Source: Paenibacillus albidus
GTDB taxonomy: Bacteria; Bacillota; Bacilli; Paenibacillales; Paenibacillaceae
DNA length: 64,000 nucleotides
Assembly: GCF_014644435.1 (NCBI RefSeq)
Contig: NZ_BMKR01000002.1
Location: forward strand, 1 to 64,000
Direction of reading: 5' to 3'
The position numbers were made by a program, and so were the translations under genes. Shown here piece after piece: positions 17,798-26,891 of this stretch; within the stretch, counting starts at the first letter, position 1; each line of letters begins with the position of its first letter. The notes below the pieces were generated by a model. The model did not search any database, was not told where the DNA came from, and was given only the letters and a program-made list of their open reading frames with translations.

Positions 17798-20023
17798 TCA
17801 ACCGGTGTTATCTGAGTGAGAAACCCGACTTCTCCGGTAATCATTTGGTGTGAGACCTGTATATTTCTTGAACATTCGATTGAATGAGGTTATATTACGG
17901 TACCCCACAGTCTCCGCTACTTCTAGGATCTTCAATTGACTTTCCACCAGAAGAACAGTCGCTTCGCGGATCCGTACCTCATTGATGTACTCGACCATAT
18001 TGATTCCCGTTTTTTCCTTGAAATAGGTTGATAAATAACCGCTGCTGATATTCAGCTTTTCGGCCAATGTGTCCAAATAGATTTCATCGGCTAAATTTTC
18101 ATTTATATATTCCATCACGAAGGAGGTTATCCCATCCTTCTTTTCTTTCTTCTCCTGGATCACTTCGGAGATCTTCTTCAGCCATTGAAGGAGCAGGATC
18201 TCCAGTTCCTTCGTTGTTACACATTCACGTATCTTTTCTTCCGAGTTCTCCAGAATCTCGTTTAACGTTCTTGGACTTATGATGTCGGAAGGAGTGGCTT
18301 GACGGATTCTGTCCACCACAGCATCGGCGAAACGCATCCAGGCCGCAGCCGAGACAGCTTGACTGCTCCATTTCGCAAAAAAACGCTCCATTAAAAGCAT
18401 TAAATCTTCGAGGTTCCCCTCTTTCATATTAGCTTGAAACGCTTTATCCTGCTCCTTCGTGAATCCGCAGACAACCGGTCTAACAGAAAAAGAATCCACA
18501 ATCTCCGTTTCGTCGATCAGCCTGCGGTTTCCGATCCGCTCATGGACTTGTTTATAAGCTTCAGGAACCTGATTGAAATGATTGAATTTCGAGGTCATTG
18601 CGATAGTAATGGTACCACTGTCCAAGTCATGATCGAATACTGACTTCATGTTGGAGAGTAAATCTTGTAAATCCTCCACTTCATCGATAAATACCATACT
18701 CAGAATTTGATTATGTTCAATCTGGATCGTCAAAGCTTCCTGGAAAGTCCGGTTCAATTTCACTTCAATGAACACCTTTATGTAATACAGCCAGCTCTGA
18801 AAGGAACCGTGCACCCAGGATGCATGTTTCTTTTCTAAGACATGAAAGAGAAGAAACACGAAGGATTTATCAGAAAATTTGAGTTTTGCAATATCGCTCT
18901 CATGACTCCTGATATCTTTCAAATAATTAAAAAAGGCCCATTGCTTCAGGATTTTGTCCTTGTCGTTAAGCTGGCCGCTGATCATTTCGAACTCAGGGAT
19001 TTTCGAACGGTAAGGCTTATCATCGTTCGTACTCCGCATGGAATGAATCAGCTTTTTTAACGGATTATTGATTCGGGCCGCTAAGAAAAAGGATATAAGG
19101 ATACTAAAGAAGATCACTGCCACAATGACCGCGACCATCGTAAAGTTGAGCCGCGTCTGAGAGGTCAGCTGTTCCACGGGAAGCCGGTGGATATAGGTCA
19201 TCCCGCTGCCTGTTCCAGTGGTGTAGAAATGATATTTATGATCCAGTATGAAGTCATTTCCCCCATGTTGCTTCAGATTGTTCAGAGGAATAAAAGGATC
19301 CGATGATGAACGCTTAAACATCGTCTCTCCCATTGCATTATAAATGATGAGATCCTCTTCGATGGTCTGGTGGAATGCTTCATACATTTTACCGGCATCC
19401 AGAAACACGGCCATGTAAAAATCCTGATTATTATTGATTTTAAAAATGATTGGTATATACTCGCCAAGCTCACCTTTCCGATCCGGAAAAGAGTTGCTGA
19501 AAAAAGATTCGGCTGGAAAAACCCGGTTCGAGTAAGCGCCTTCAAATTGTTGGTTCCAAAATTCGATTGGATATTTGTTGCTTCTCATAAATACGTTAAA
19601 CATGGTATCGGGTATCGTACTCGTACCCTTCTCCAGCACAAAGTTATGTTGTCTGGAATAAAAAATGATGTTATCGATATATAAATAGGGATTTGTCACC
19701 CAGGATTGAATATCTTTGATGACCTCGGGGTAGGTGGAATAGTGAGGTTCCCGCTGCAAACGTTGAACAGGTTCACTGTAATAGAACAGCACCATTTGCT
19801 TTTTGATCATTTCCAAATGGTTCTCATAGTTTTCCATCGTATTGTGCAGCATGAGTGTATTGTATTTGACGATTTCTTGCCTGATATTATCTTTGGACAC
19901 TGAAACGGCATAGTAGGTCAAGGAAGCCAGAAGTACAATAATACATAGAAATCCCGCTACCAGCTGCAGAAATAAAGAGTCTAATTTCAATCGGATGTAG
20001 CGCAGTCGCTCTATCTTCTTCAT
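17798..20023 (-). CDS. YesS-like membrane-anchored AraC-family regulator
   Basis: About 741 residues. A membrane segment near 18-40 (LQLVAGFLCIIVLLASLTYY), a large extracytoplasmic sensor (Cache-like, about 41-295), a second membrane segment (MVAVIVAVIFFSILISFFLA), a cytoplasmic linker, and a C-terminal AraC double helix-turn-helix (YLDTLAEKLNISSGYLS...YRNITSFNRMFKKYTG). This one-component layout is known from YesS-type regulators of pectin and related glycan operons. The ATG at 20023 follows GGGGG; a longer frame lacks a site. It sits between two catabolic operons and probably activates one or both. Confidence 0.88.
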   Translation of the reverse strand: MKKIERLRYIRLKLDSLFLQLVAGFLCIIVLLASLTYYAVSVSKDNIRQEIVKYNTLMLHNTMENYENHLEMIKKQMVLFYYSEPVQRLQREPHYSTYPEVIKDIQSWVTNPYLYIDNIIFYSRQHNFVLEKGTSTIPDTMFNVFMRSNKYPIEFWNQQFEGAYSNRVFPAESFFSNSFPDRKGELGEYIPIIFKINNNQDFYMAVFLDAGKMYEAFHQTIEEDLIIYNAMGETMFKRSSSDPFIPLNNLKQHGGNDFILDHKYHFYTTGTGSGMTYIHRLPVEQLTSQTRLNFTMVAVIVAVIFFSILISFFLAARINNPLKKLIHSMRSTNDDKPYRSKIPEFEMISGQLNDKDKILKQWAFFNYLKDIRSHESDIAKLKFSDKSFVFLLFHVLEKKHASWVHGSFQSWLYYIKVFIEVKLNRTFQEALTIQIEHNQILSMVFIDEVEDLQDLLSNMKSVFDHDLDSGTITIAMTSKFNHFNQVPEAYKQVHERIGNRRLIDETEIVDSFSVRPVVCGFTKEQDKAFQANMKEGNLEDLMLLMERFFAKWSSQAVSAAAWMRFADAVVDRIRQATPSDIISPRTLNEILENSEEKIRECVTTKELEILLLQWLKKISEVIQEKKEKKDGITSFVMEYINENLADEIYLDTLAEKLNISSGYLSTYFKEKTGINMVEYINEVRIREATVLLVESQLKILEVAETVGYRNITSFNRMFKKYTGLTPNDYRRSRVSHSDNTG

Positions 20024-20148
20024 TATACCCCCGTCCTTCTTGCAGGCTCCCGGATAAGCTCCGCTCATCCCGGTGCAGAGCATTCAGATTCACACTTATA
20101 CTCATACTAAGTAGTGTCATACAACATGTCAAATAGCAAATTTGATGG

Positions 20149-21147
20149 TTATGCGATCACATGGAGTCTGGATAGACCCACTTCTCCCAACATTTCTTTT
20201 CCTTGTACAAACCGTTCTAACTCACGAATAACATAATTGCCGACTCTGAACAGCCCGTTGTTTGTTGCTCCAGCAATATGTGGGATTAACGTAACATTAG
20301 CCAGCGAACGGAATGGATGACTCCTATCCGGCGGCTCAGGCTGAGTCACATCCAGGCAAGCCCACAATCGCCCTTTCTGTAATTCCGTCACAAGAGCATC
20401 CTCATCAATCAGCGATCCTCTGGCTGTATTTATTAATATTGCATTATCCTTCATCAATTTCAAAGTCCGTTCGTTCAACATATGATGGGTTTCTGGTATG
20501 GAGGGCGCATGGATTGAGACAACATCTGATTCCATAAGAAGCTGCTCCAGTTCGACCTTTACAGCCCCCATTCCGGTAATTTTCTCTTCGGAAACAAATG
20601 GATCGTATACCAAAACTGTGACGTCAAACGGTTTCAGCAAGCGGATAAAATGAGCTCCCGACATTCCTGCACCTATGACCCCAATAGTGACCTCATAGAG
20701 CTCACGTACATGTTCGCGCTGCTTTTCCCACTCACCCTCCCGGGTATTGCGGGCAAGCTGCCATATATTTTTGAGCGACACGATGGTTAGACCCAGCGTT
20801 GTTTCCGCTACTCCCTGCGCTAAAGCGTCGTTCGCACTGCAGACGCGGATTCCCATTGAGATTACAGCTGGACTCAGAATAGGTTTGACCGTACCCGCCG
20901 CGTGAGCGATCAATTTTAATTCAGGGCAACGACAAAGAATTTCTGCATCAAGCGGGGGACATCCCCAAGAAGTAATCGCGATATCTGCCCCTGCAAGCAG
21001 TTCCGCAACTTCTTCTTTAGTTGGAACGCCCTTATTAGGGTTAATACGCAAGTTGCCGAGCTGTCGCAGTTGTCCCAATTGATTCTTATTGAATACCCGC
21101 TCGGTATAATCTATACCTTGAACCATAACTATATCCAGCATTTTCAT
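20149..21147 (-). CDS. D-isomer-specific 2-hydroxyacid dehydrogenase
   Basis: A 332-residue NAD-dependent dehydrogenase. The cofactor site is VIGAGMSGAHFIRLL with the acidic residue in VLVYDP, and the catalytic Arg, Glu and His lie in NTARGSLIDEDAL, DVTQPEPP and LIPHIAGATN. The family reduces 2-keto acids or oxidises 2-hydroxy acids (glycerate, phosphoglycerate, lactate). As last gene of the epimerase/aldolase operon it may reduce a keto acid such as hydroxypyruvate or tartronate semialdehyde formed by aldol cleavage (inferred). Confidence 0.9.
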   Translation of the reverse strand: MKMLDIVMVQGIDYTERVFNKNQLGQLRQLGNLRINPNKGVPTKEEVAELLAGADIAITSWGCPPLDAEILCRCPELKLIAHAAGTVKPILSPAVISMGIRVCSANDALAQGVAETTLGLTIVSLKNIWQLARNTREGEWEKQREHVRELYEVTIGVIGAGMSGAHFIRLLKPFDVTVLVYDPFVSEEKITGMGAVKVELEQLLMESDVVSIHAPSIPETHHMLNERTLKLMKDNAILINTARGSLIDEDALVTELQKGRLWACLDVTQPEPPDRSHPFRSLANVTLIPHIAGATNNGLFRVGNYVIRELERFVQGKEMLGEVGLSRLHVIA

Positions 21148-22211
21148 TTGACCCTCTCCCCGGCTTGATTAGGTTCTCCTTTATTCGCAAGCCATTGATC
21201 CAAAAATAAATAGGCCAGCATCCGTATCTCCTTAGGAAAGTCATGCCCGCCTGCTCCAATGAATGACTGGAAGTTGTCGTCTTTCCCTAACCTGCGGTAG
21301 AGCTTCTTAAGTTCCTGATTACCCTCCCCAATGGACTTCCAATGAGGGAAGATATGATCATCCTGACCTGCATAGCTGAAAAAAGGTGTAGGTGCGCATA
21401 AAGCGATAATTTCATGAAAATCAAATGGAACCTGATCCTGTTTTAAATCTGCGGAAATCTTAGGAATATGGGTGTAGGGGTAACTCCGATGGGTCCAATG
21501 CTCAGGGTTAGGGTCACCGGTAAAAGGACTAAAACCGCAGCTGGATACAACAGCCTGAATTCGATCATCTGCACCGGCAAGAAAATAAGCATTGTATGCG
21601 CCAAATGAATGTCCAATGGCCCCGATCGCATTTGGATTAACATCTTCCAGTGAGCATAACACATCAATACCCTGCCTATGATCTGTAATATTCTTGGCTA
21701 CAGTTGACCATCCCGGATGCTGCCCGTAAAAAAGCTCACTGTTAAATGCCGCATGGCCCGGATAAATTCGTTCACCGGCAGTCAGCGCATCAGGCGCAAG
21801 CACCACATATCCACGTTCAACCAGCTCGATTGCATACTTACGGTTCTTTCTCCCTGCAGAAAGGGCAATATCATCTTTTCCTTGCTCAATTGTAGGATGC
21901 ATGGCAATAACTGCTGGAAACCTACGTCCAGGCGTATGATTGCCTTCATTTCCATTTGGAATTAGCAGGTAAGCGGTAACTTTGTCTCCGTAGACTGTAT
22001 CGTATTGAACATGAAACCGGTCATGACCCTGACTTTTACTTTGGGAGTTGATTTTCAATCGTACGGGTACACTTGCAGGAAGCCCGCCGATGTAATCCAA
22101 CCAGGTCTTCCGGATTTCTGTGAGCTTCTCTACCCACTGCTCATAGCTTTCTATTCCTTTTAACAGCGGGGGAATCCCCGACTTGTTAATCTGCGATAAT
22201 TTATAGGCCAT
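21144..22211 (-). CDS. alpha/beta-hydrolase of the acetyl xylan esterase/dienelactone type
   Basis: About 355 residues without signal peptide. Nucleophile elbow GHSFGAYNAYF, acid in DDHIFPHW, and His in GGHDFPKE complete the catalytic triad. The ATG at 22211 is chosen because GGGGGGAG precedes it at the right distance. It overlaps the dehydrogenase start by four bases. In this context it probably removes acyl groups, or opens a lactone, from an imported sugar. Confidence 0.85.
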   Translation of the reverse strand: MAYKLSQINKSGIPPLLKGIESYEQWVEKLTEIRKTWLDYIGGLPASVPVRLKINSQSKSQGHDRFHVQYDTVYGDKVTAYLLIPNGNEGNHTPGRRFPAVIAMHPTIEQGKDDIALSAGRKNRKYAIELVERGYVVLAPDALTAGERIYPGHAAFNSELFYGQHPGWSTVAKNITDHRQGIDVLCSLEDVNPNAIGAIGHSFGAYNAYFLAGADDRIQAVVSSCGFSPFTGDPNPEHWTHRSYPYTHIPKISADLKQDQVPFDFHEIIALCAPTPFFSYAGQDDHIFPHWKSIGEGNQELKKLYRRLGKDDNFQSFIGAGGHDFPKEIRMLAYLFLDQWLANKGEPNQAGERVK

Positions 22212-22246
22212 GGTTGCTCCCCCCACAAGCTGTTAGGCTATACCCT

Positions 22247-23314
22247 TTATTGATCCAGCCATTCTTTAAGATGTGTCCTGACAAAATCATCGTCGTTCAG
22301 CTGCGGATATTCTTGATAGACCCGATCAATTTCGTCAGCTTGCCCGGGAGACAGTTCTTCCTGTGGATTCAGGCACCATGTCCCCTCCATCAGTCCTTGT
22401 CTGCGCAGCACCTCGTGAATGCCGGGAATACAGCCTGCGAAATGATGGGCGGGATCAAAGAATGCAGCGTTGGTATCCGTCACTTGCACGCTTCGCGTCA
22501 GCCATTCCCTGGAGATACTTTCGTTCCCCCTCTGCTGCTTGATCTCCTCCAACAGCTCAACCGCTTTCCTTGTCCATACCGCCCAGTGGCCGAGCAATCC
22601 GCCAACGATCCTTTTTTCCACAGGGGAACCGTCTATCATAAAACGATACGATGTCAGTAAGTCCGCCACAATATTATCGTCATTTCCCGTATATAAAGCG
22701 ATTTCATCCCGGCGTCTGGAACTGCATACAGCCCTAACCACATCAAGGGTCTGGTAGCGGTTAAACGGAGCCATCTTGATGGCGACCACATTCGGGATTT
22801 CTGCGAACGATTTCCAGAAGTAGTAGGTAAAGGTTCTTCCGCCTACGGATGGCTGCATATAAAAACCGATCACCGGAATAACCGCCGCTACCCTTTCCGT
22901 TCGCTTCAGCAGGTCTGTTTCGCTCCAATTGTCGAGTCCACCCATGCTCAAGAGACCGGCGTCATAGCCGATCGAGGCAGCGGTTTCTGCTTCATCCAGC
23001 ACCTGCCCGGCAGGTCCGCACAATCCAGCCACCTTGATGAAGGGACGCGCCAGCCGTGCCCGATCGACCTCTTCCGCCGCCAACCGCAATACCGGCTCAT
23101 ACAGATTAATCTGTTTGTCCCGAATTTCAAACTGGGTGGAGTGGACTCCAACGGCAATACCTCCCGCACCGGAGGCGACATAATAACGCGTCAACGCCCG
23201 TTGGTGGCGTTCATCCAACCTGCGCTGTTCGTTCAATGCCAGCGGGTGAGCCGGAATGACAAGACCCTCATGGAGCGCTCTGCTCAATTCAGGTGACAGA
23301 GGTTTGGCACTCAT
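22247..23314 (-). CDS. DapA-family aldolase/lyase
   Basis: A 355-residue member of the dihydrodipicolinate synthase/N-acetylneuraminate lyase superfamily. The Schiff-base lysine is visible in NVVAIKMAPFNRY and the GFYMQP strand holds the usual tyrosine position. True DapA is about 290 residues, so this is a longer, sugar-acid-type member. It starts immediately after the epimerase stop. A role in retro-aldol cleavage of a 2-keto-3-deoxy sugar acid would fit a uronate pathway but is inference. Confidence 0.85.
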   Translation of the reverse strand: MSAKPLSPELSRALHEGLVIPAHPLALNEQRRLDERHQRALTRYYVASGAGGIAVGVHSTQFEIRDKQINLYEPVLRLAAEEVDRARLARPFIKVAGLCGPAGQVLDEAETAASIGYDAGLLSMGGLDNWSETDLLKRTERVAAVIPVIGFYMQPSVGGRTFTYYFWKSFAEIPNVVAIKMAPFNRYQTLDVVRAVCSSRRRDEIALYTGNDDNIVADLLTSYRFMIDGSPVEKRIVGGLLGHWAVWTRKAVELLEEIKQQRGNESISREWLTRSVQVTDTNAAFFDPAHHFAGCIPGIHEVLRRQGLMEGTWCLNPQEELSPGQADEIDRVYQEYPQLNDDDFVRTHLKEWLDQ

Positions 23315-24331
23315 CTAAAAATTCCCCTTTCTTTCCTGAAAATGAGTAGGTTTATTCCAGGTCTTTCCCCCATGCAGGATCCAATCTGCCGTCCAATCGA
23401 TCATTTGTAGAAGGGAAACCCGCGGATATCCAAACAATTGGTGGGACTTGGAGGCATTGCTAAGCAAAGCCGTATCCGATTCCGTTCCTTCAAACACCGG
23501 CGTTTTCCCGAGCCGCTTGCCCATCTCCTCAGCAGCCCAGCGGATGGACATTGTTTCCGGCCCGGTGATATTCACGATGTTCGGCGGATGCTTACAGACG
23601 GTCAAACATCGCAGCGCCATCTCGTTGGCGTCTCCCTGCCAGATGACATTGGCATGCCCCATCGCCAGATGGACCGGATGCCCTTCGTAGACCGACCTCG
23701 CGATCTCCAATAATACCCCGTAGCGCATATCAATAGCATAATTCAGCCGGTAAATCACCATCGGAATACCATATTTATGGGAGAAATGTTCAAATACACG
23801 CTCACGCCCCAAACACGACTGCGCGTATTCTCCCTTCGGCTCAGGCATGACCGATTCCGTCACCCCTCCGAGCCCGACAGTAGAAAAAGGATACACATTG
23901 CCTGATGAAAAGACAACAATACGTGAGTTTCTAAACTTCTCGGCCACTCTGCCGGGCAAATAAGAATTCATAGCCCACGTGAAATGCTCATTTCCTGTGG
24001 TGCCGAATTTATTGCCGGCCATATAAATGATGTTTCGCACTTCCGGCAAACTTTGCAGATCGCCTTCGTTCGAGAGGTCGCAGGAAATGGTTTCAACACC
24101 CGCCTCCTCCAGTTCGCGTCTGGACTCATCATCCGAAAACCGGGATACACCGATCACCCGTTTACGGATTCCCGCCCTATGAATCGCATGAACAGCCAGC
24201 CTCGCAAGGCTAGGCCCCATCTTGCCGCCGACGCCGAGCAGCATAATATCTCCATCCAATACGGATAACTCGGCAATAAGCTTTTCCGAGGGCTCCGCCA
24301 GTTGTGCTTCCAATTCCGCTATTGTGTTCAT
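23315..24331 (-). CDS. NAD-dependent epimerase/dehydratase (SDR family)
   Basis: A 338-residue extended SDR. The Rossmann motif is MLLGVGGKMGPSLA; the conserved Ser region is VFSSGNVYPF; the Tyr motif reads YAQSC where YxxxK is expected, so the catalytic Lys is not in its usual place. First gene of an operon with the aldolase, hydrolase and dehydrogenase. The promoter region holds a long inverted repeat. It may dehydrate or epimerise a sugar, or have lost classical chemistry. Confidence 0.82.
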   Translation of the reverse strand: MNTIAELEAQLAEPSEKLIAELSVLDGDIMLLGVGGKMGPSLARLAVHAIHRAGIRKRVIGVSRFSDDESRRELEEAGVETISCDLSNEGDLQSLPEVRNIIYMAGNKFGTTGNEHFTWAMNSYLPGRVAEKFRNSRIVVFSSGNVYPFSTVGLGGVTESVMPEPKGEYAQSCLGRERVFEHFSHKYGIPMVIYRLNYAIDMRYGVLLEIARSVYEGHPVHLAMGHANVIWQGDANEMALRCLTVCKHPPNIVNITGPETMSIRWAAEEMGKRLGKTPVFEGTESDTALLSNASKSHQLFGYPRVSLLQMIDWTADWILHGGKTWNKPTHFQERKGNF

Positions 24332-24380
24332 GTTCTTGGTCTCCTTCTTTTGGTCCAGGTTCCGGGTAGGATCAAATTCA

Positions 24381-24433
24381 TTATAGCCGCTGTTTTTATT
24401 TAAAGACAGGACTTTAAATCGTCTTTAAATAAC
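24381..24433 (-). promoter_or_regulatory. operator and -10 of the epimerase/aldolase operon
   Basis: On the minus strand TTATTTAAAGAC and GTCTTTAAATAA form perfect 12-base arms around a 13-base centre that itself holds a third TTTAAAG motif. A TATAAT lies about ten bases downstream (24381-24386), and no good -35 is present because the repeat overlaps that position. A regulator bound here would directly control RNA polymerase; the adjacent GGDEF-like/winged-helix protein is the obvious candidate. End coordinate accurate to one base. Confidence 0.65.
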
Positions 24434-24441
24434 ATAATAAA

Positions 24442-24474
24442 AGGGGATGTCCTATATTGATCAGGACTTCCCCT
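24442..24474 (-). terminator. terminator of the GGDEF-like regulator gene
   Basis: Arms AGGGGATGTCCT and AGGACTTCCCCT pair with one mismatch around a nine-base loop; on the minus strand a TTTT run follows. It lies just past the stop of the regulator gene. Confidence 0.85.
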
Positions 24475-24482
24475 CTATAAAA

Positions 24483-25835
24483 TCATTTATGAACTTCCCC
24501 AGTAAATATAGCCAACCTATAAATCTGTCTAGGTCGTCCCTTCGGCACTTTTTCCATCCCGGCAATCTCCACAAGTCCGCCTTCCACCCATTGCAAAAGC
24601 AATCTGTGCATGCTTCGAATCGTGATGTCCAATATATTCGCCAATTCATGCACTTTATAATCGGTTTTTCCGGTCCTTGCAAACTGATTCATCAGCTTGC
24701 TCAAATAAGCCGACGTCATCCCCGCTTGCTCGGCTTTACGGATTACATCCATATCCGTCATGGCCAGCGCTTGCTCTACAGAGTCAGCCATTTCGAGCGG
24801 GCCGATAATGGAAAGGTCTTCCCGCAAAATAAAGCAGGCATTTCCTCCTGCCTCCTTGGACTTGCGCAAGGCGCTTCTTGCAAGTGTCCCCGCTTCGTTA
24901 GCCGAACGTCCGAAGCCGATCCCCATGCTTAAGGTCAGCCCCCATCTCTTGTTCGCGTTGCGGGCCAATGGAATGGACTTATAGCCGCCGGTTTCCCGCT
25001 CAAAGATACCCCGGGTCGTAAAAAACAAATATTCGTCCCCACCCATATGCGTCAAGTATCCGTCCAAGGATTCCACATAATCGAGAAGTGTGCGGTGAAT
25101 ATCCAATTTAAATTTTTGGATTTCATGCTCGGTCGAATGTTGTTGAACAGATTTACCGAAATTATCGACATTCACCATACCTACTACAATCTGCGATTCT
25201 TTGCTTTTCCGCGTCTCTGTCGACAGAAGGGCTCTTTCCAAGGTAACTGTAATATTTTGGTCTGTCGGAATGACCCATTCATTCGGAACACCCAGGTCCG
25301 TTAGTGCTAACGAAACAGACTCTTCCGCCGTTAACGCTGCATGACTGTGACCATTCTCGTAATGCTCCCTGTGAAACCGGATCAACTCTTCCCTTAAAGC
25401 ATAAGGGGAGCCGTCGAAATAAACAGCGGTCACGGAAGTCTCTTCGATTTCTTTCAACGCATTCTCCACCATGGGTTTGCTTATCGTATCTATGGTCAAT
25501 TGGATCGGTTTATTCAGTCCGTGCCGGTTTTTTAACCGGTACAAGGCCCGGAACAACCCCGTATCCGTAAGGGGCACATAATGGATAGGCACATTCAAGC
25601 GCGTCTCTTCCCTTACTCTCCGGTAAGGCATGGGTCCGGACAGGATCAACACCTCGACTTCAGCTGCAACTGTCTCTGCTAATCCGGGCGCTTCATCTTC
25701 CATCTGGTATACTTTCGGTATCGGATAAAAAGAGGGAAAGTTCTGAATCACCTTCAGCATTTTTTTAACCAGCGCATCCGGACCGATGATTCCGATTGGA
25801 ATCCCTTTAACCGGGTTCTTCTTATAGTTGGGCAT
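24483..25835 (-). CDS. regulator with GGDEF-like domain and C-terminal winged helix
   Basis: About 450 residues from the ATG at 25835 (AAAGGG upstream). Residues about 215-340 look like a nucleotide-cyclase fold: GMVNVDNFGKSV, then HMGGDEYLFF (GGDEY 265-269) and LTLSMGIGFGRS...ALRKSKEAGGN. This pattern resembles GTP cyclohydrolase III-type proteins as well as GGDEF domains. Residues about 395-450 form a winged helix (VHELANILDITIRSMHRLL, wing GRPRQIYRL). No membrane segment. Sited directly upstream of the epimerase operon, so probably its regulator, perhaps responding to a nucleotide or related ligand. Confidence 0.7.
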   Translation of the reverse strand: MPNYKKNPVKGIPIGIIGPDALVKKMLKVIQNFPSFYPIPKVYQMEDEAPGLAETVAAEVEVLILSGPMPYRRVREETRLNVPIHYVPLTDTGLFRALYRLKNRHGLNKPIQLTIDTISKPMVENALKEIEETSVTAVYFDGSPYALREELIRFHREHYENGHSHAALTAEESVSLALTDLGVPNEWVIPTDQNITVTLERALLSTETRKSKESQIVVGMVNVDNFGKSVQQHSTEHEIQKFKLDIHRTLLDYVESLDGYLTHMGGDEYLFFTTRGIFERETGGYKSIPLARNANKRWGLTLSMGIGFGRSANEAGTLARSALRKSKEAGGNACFILREDLSIIGPLEMADSVEQALAMTDMDVIRKAEQAGMTSAYLSKLMNQFARTGKTDYKVHELANILDITIRSMHRLLLQWVEGGLVEIAGMEKVPKGRPRQIYRLAIFTGEVHK

Positions 25836-25927
25836 AGGTACATCCCTTTCGAGATTTATCATCGCCCAAAGTATATCATACCGCACTATAAGGCTTCTAG
25901 TTGCCGCTGATTCAAGTATAAACAATG

Positions 25928-26860
25928 TCAGTTCCAGAAGTAGTCCATTTTCTTAAAGGAAACATCCCATAGTTTTTCATTGCCTTCAATTGTTATCTTA
26001 AGCTCCTTTATCTTTTGAAAAGGAATTTCGAAAACGTCTGGTTGATGCATCTGATATTGTGCAGAAGTGGATAATACCTCATTCCCATCGGCGGAAATCG
26101 TGATCTCACCCTCGAAATCCGCTTCATCGGGAATACCATAGTTCCCGTAAAGCACAATTTCTTCATCCTCAAAATGATAGGTGTAGGTTTCAACTTCCTT
26201 CCCTTCACTACTGTATACGTTGAGTTGGGGGGTTATTTGTTGGCCACCTATCTGGAAACTGTGTTTCCCTGCTCCCCATGCAGTGTTTTTGGTGTGATCT
26301 TCCAGCTCATTTAAGGCCACAAGCGGACCTTCTGCTTTGGTGAACGCTTTCTCCAGGAGCTCACAAAAACCCCATATCGCCAGTAATAGAAGTACACTGG
26401 AGATGCCTGTAACAAAAAATTTCCTCCAGGTATTTTTGGCATGAGATCCGATTGTATAGGCACCATATCCGGCTGCAGCACCTAATGTGTTCTGAATGGC
26501 GTCATTAATATCAAAGCTGCCCAGGAAAGTTACCATTTGGATGAGCTCGATCACAATAATGGACAAGAAGAACAAGGTTATAAATCGAACAAAACCGGTT
26601 CGATACAGCATGGGTATTAAAATACCAAAAGGTATAAACGCTGCAAAATTCCCAAAACCGACTACATCCATCAGACTAAAATGCAGAAGGTCTGACATGC
26701 TCGGAAAGTAATAAAATTCATTTGGAATGATGATAAACGTGTAGTCTGTAATCCGTGCTGATGTTTCTATTCTACCGAAAGCCAGAAACAAAAAATACAA
26801 AATAAAAAGGGTATACAGTATTGTAATTGTCATGATCACTTTACGTTGTTTCGTTTCCAT
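25928..26860 (-). CDS. VanZ-like membrane protein
   Basis: About 310 residues. The N-terminal 170 form a VanZ-like domain: four to five membrane segments including FGNFAAFIPFGILIPML and the conserved SFDINDAIQNTLGAAAGYG. A C-terminal extracytoplasmic part of about 130 residues (YTYHFEDEEIVLYGNYG) has no recognised domain. VanZ proteins are linked to low-level teicoplanin resistance but most are of unknown function. ATG at 26860 follows AAGGAG at nine bases. Confidence 0.82.
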   Translation of the reverse strand: METKQRKVIMTITILYTLFILYFLFLAFGRIETSARITDYTFIIIPNEFYYFPSMSDLLHFSLMDVVGFGNFAAFIPFGILIPMLYRTGFVRFITLFFLSIIVIELIQMVTFLGSFDINDAIQNTLGAAAGYGAYTIGSHAKNTWRKFFVTGISSVLLLLAIWGFCELLEKAFTKAEGPLVALNELEDHTKNTAWGAGKHSFQIGGQQITPQLNVYSSEGKEVETYTYHFEDEEIVLYGNYGIPDEADFEGEITISADGNEVLSTSAQYQMHQPDVFEIPFQKIKELKITIEGNEKLWDVSFKKMDYFWN

Positions 26861-26891
26861 CAATGAGATCTCCTTAAAATTCCAAATAGCA

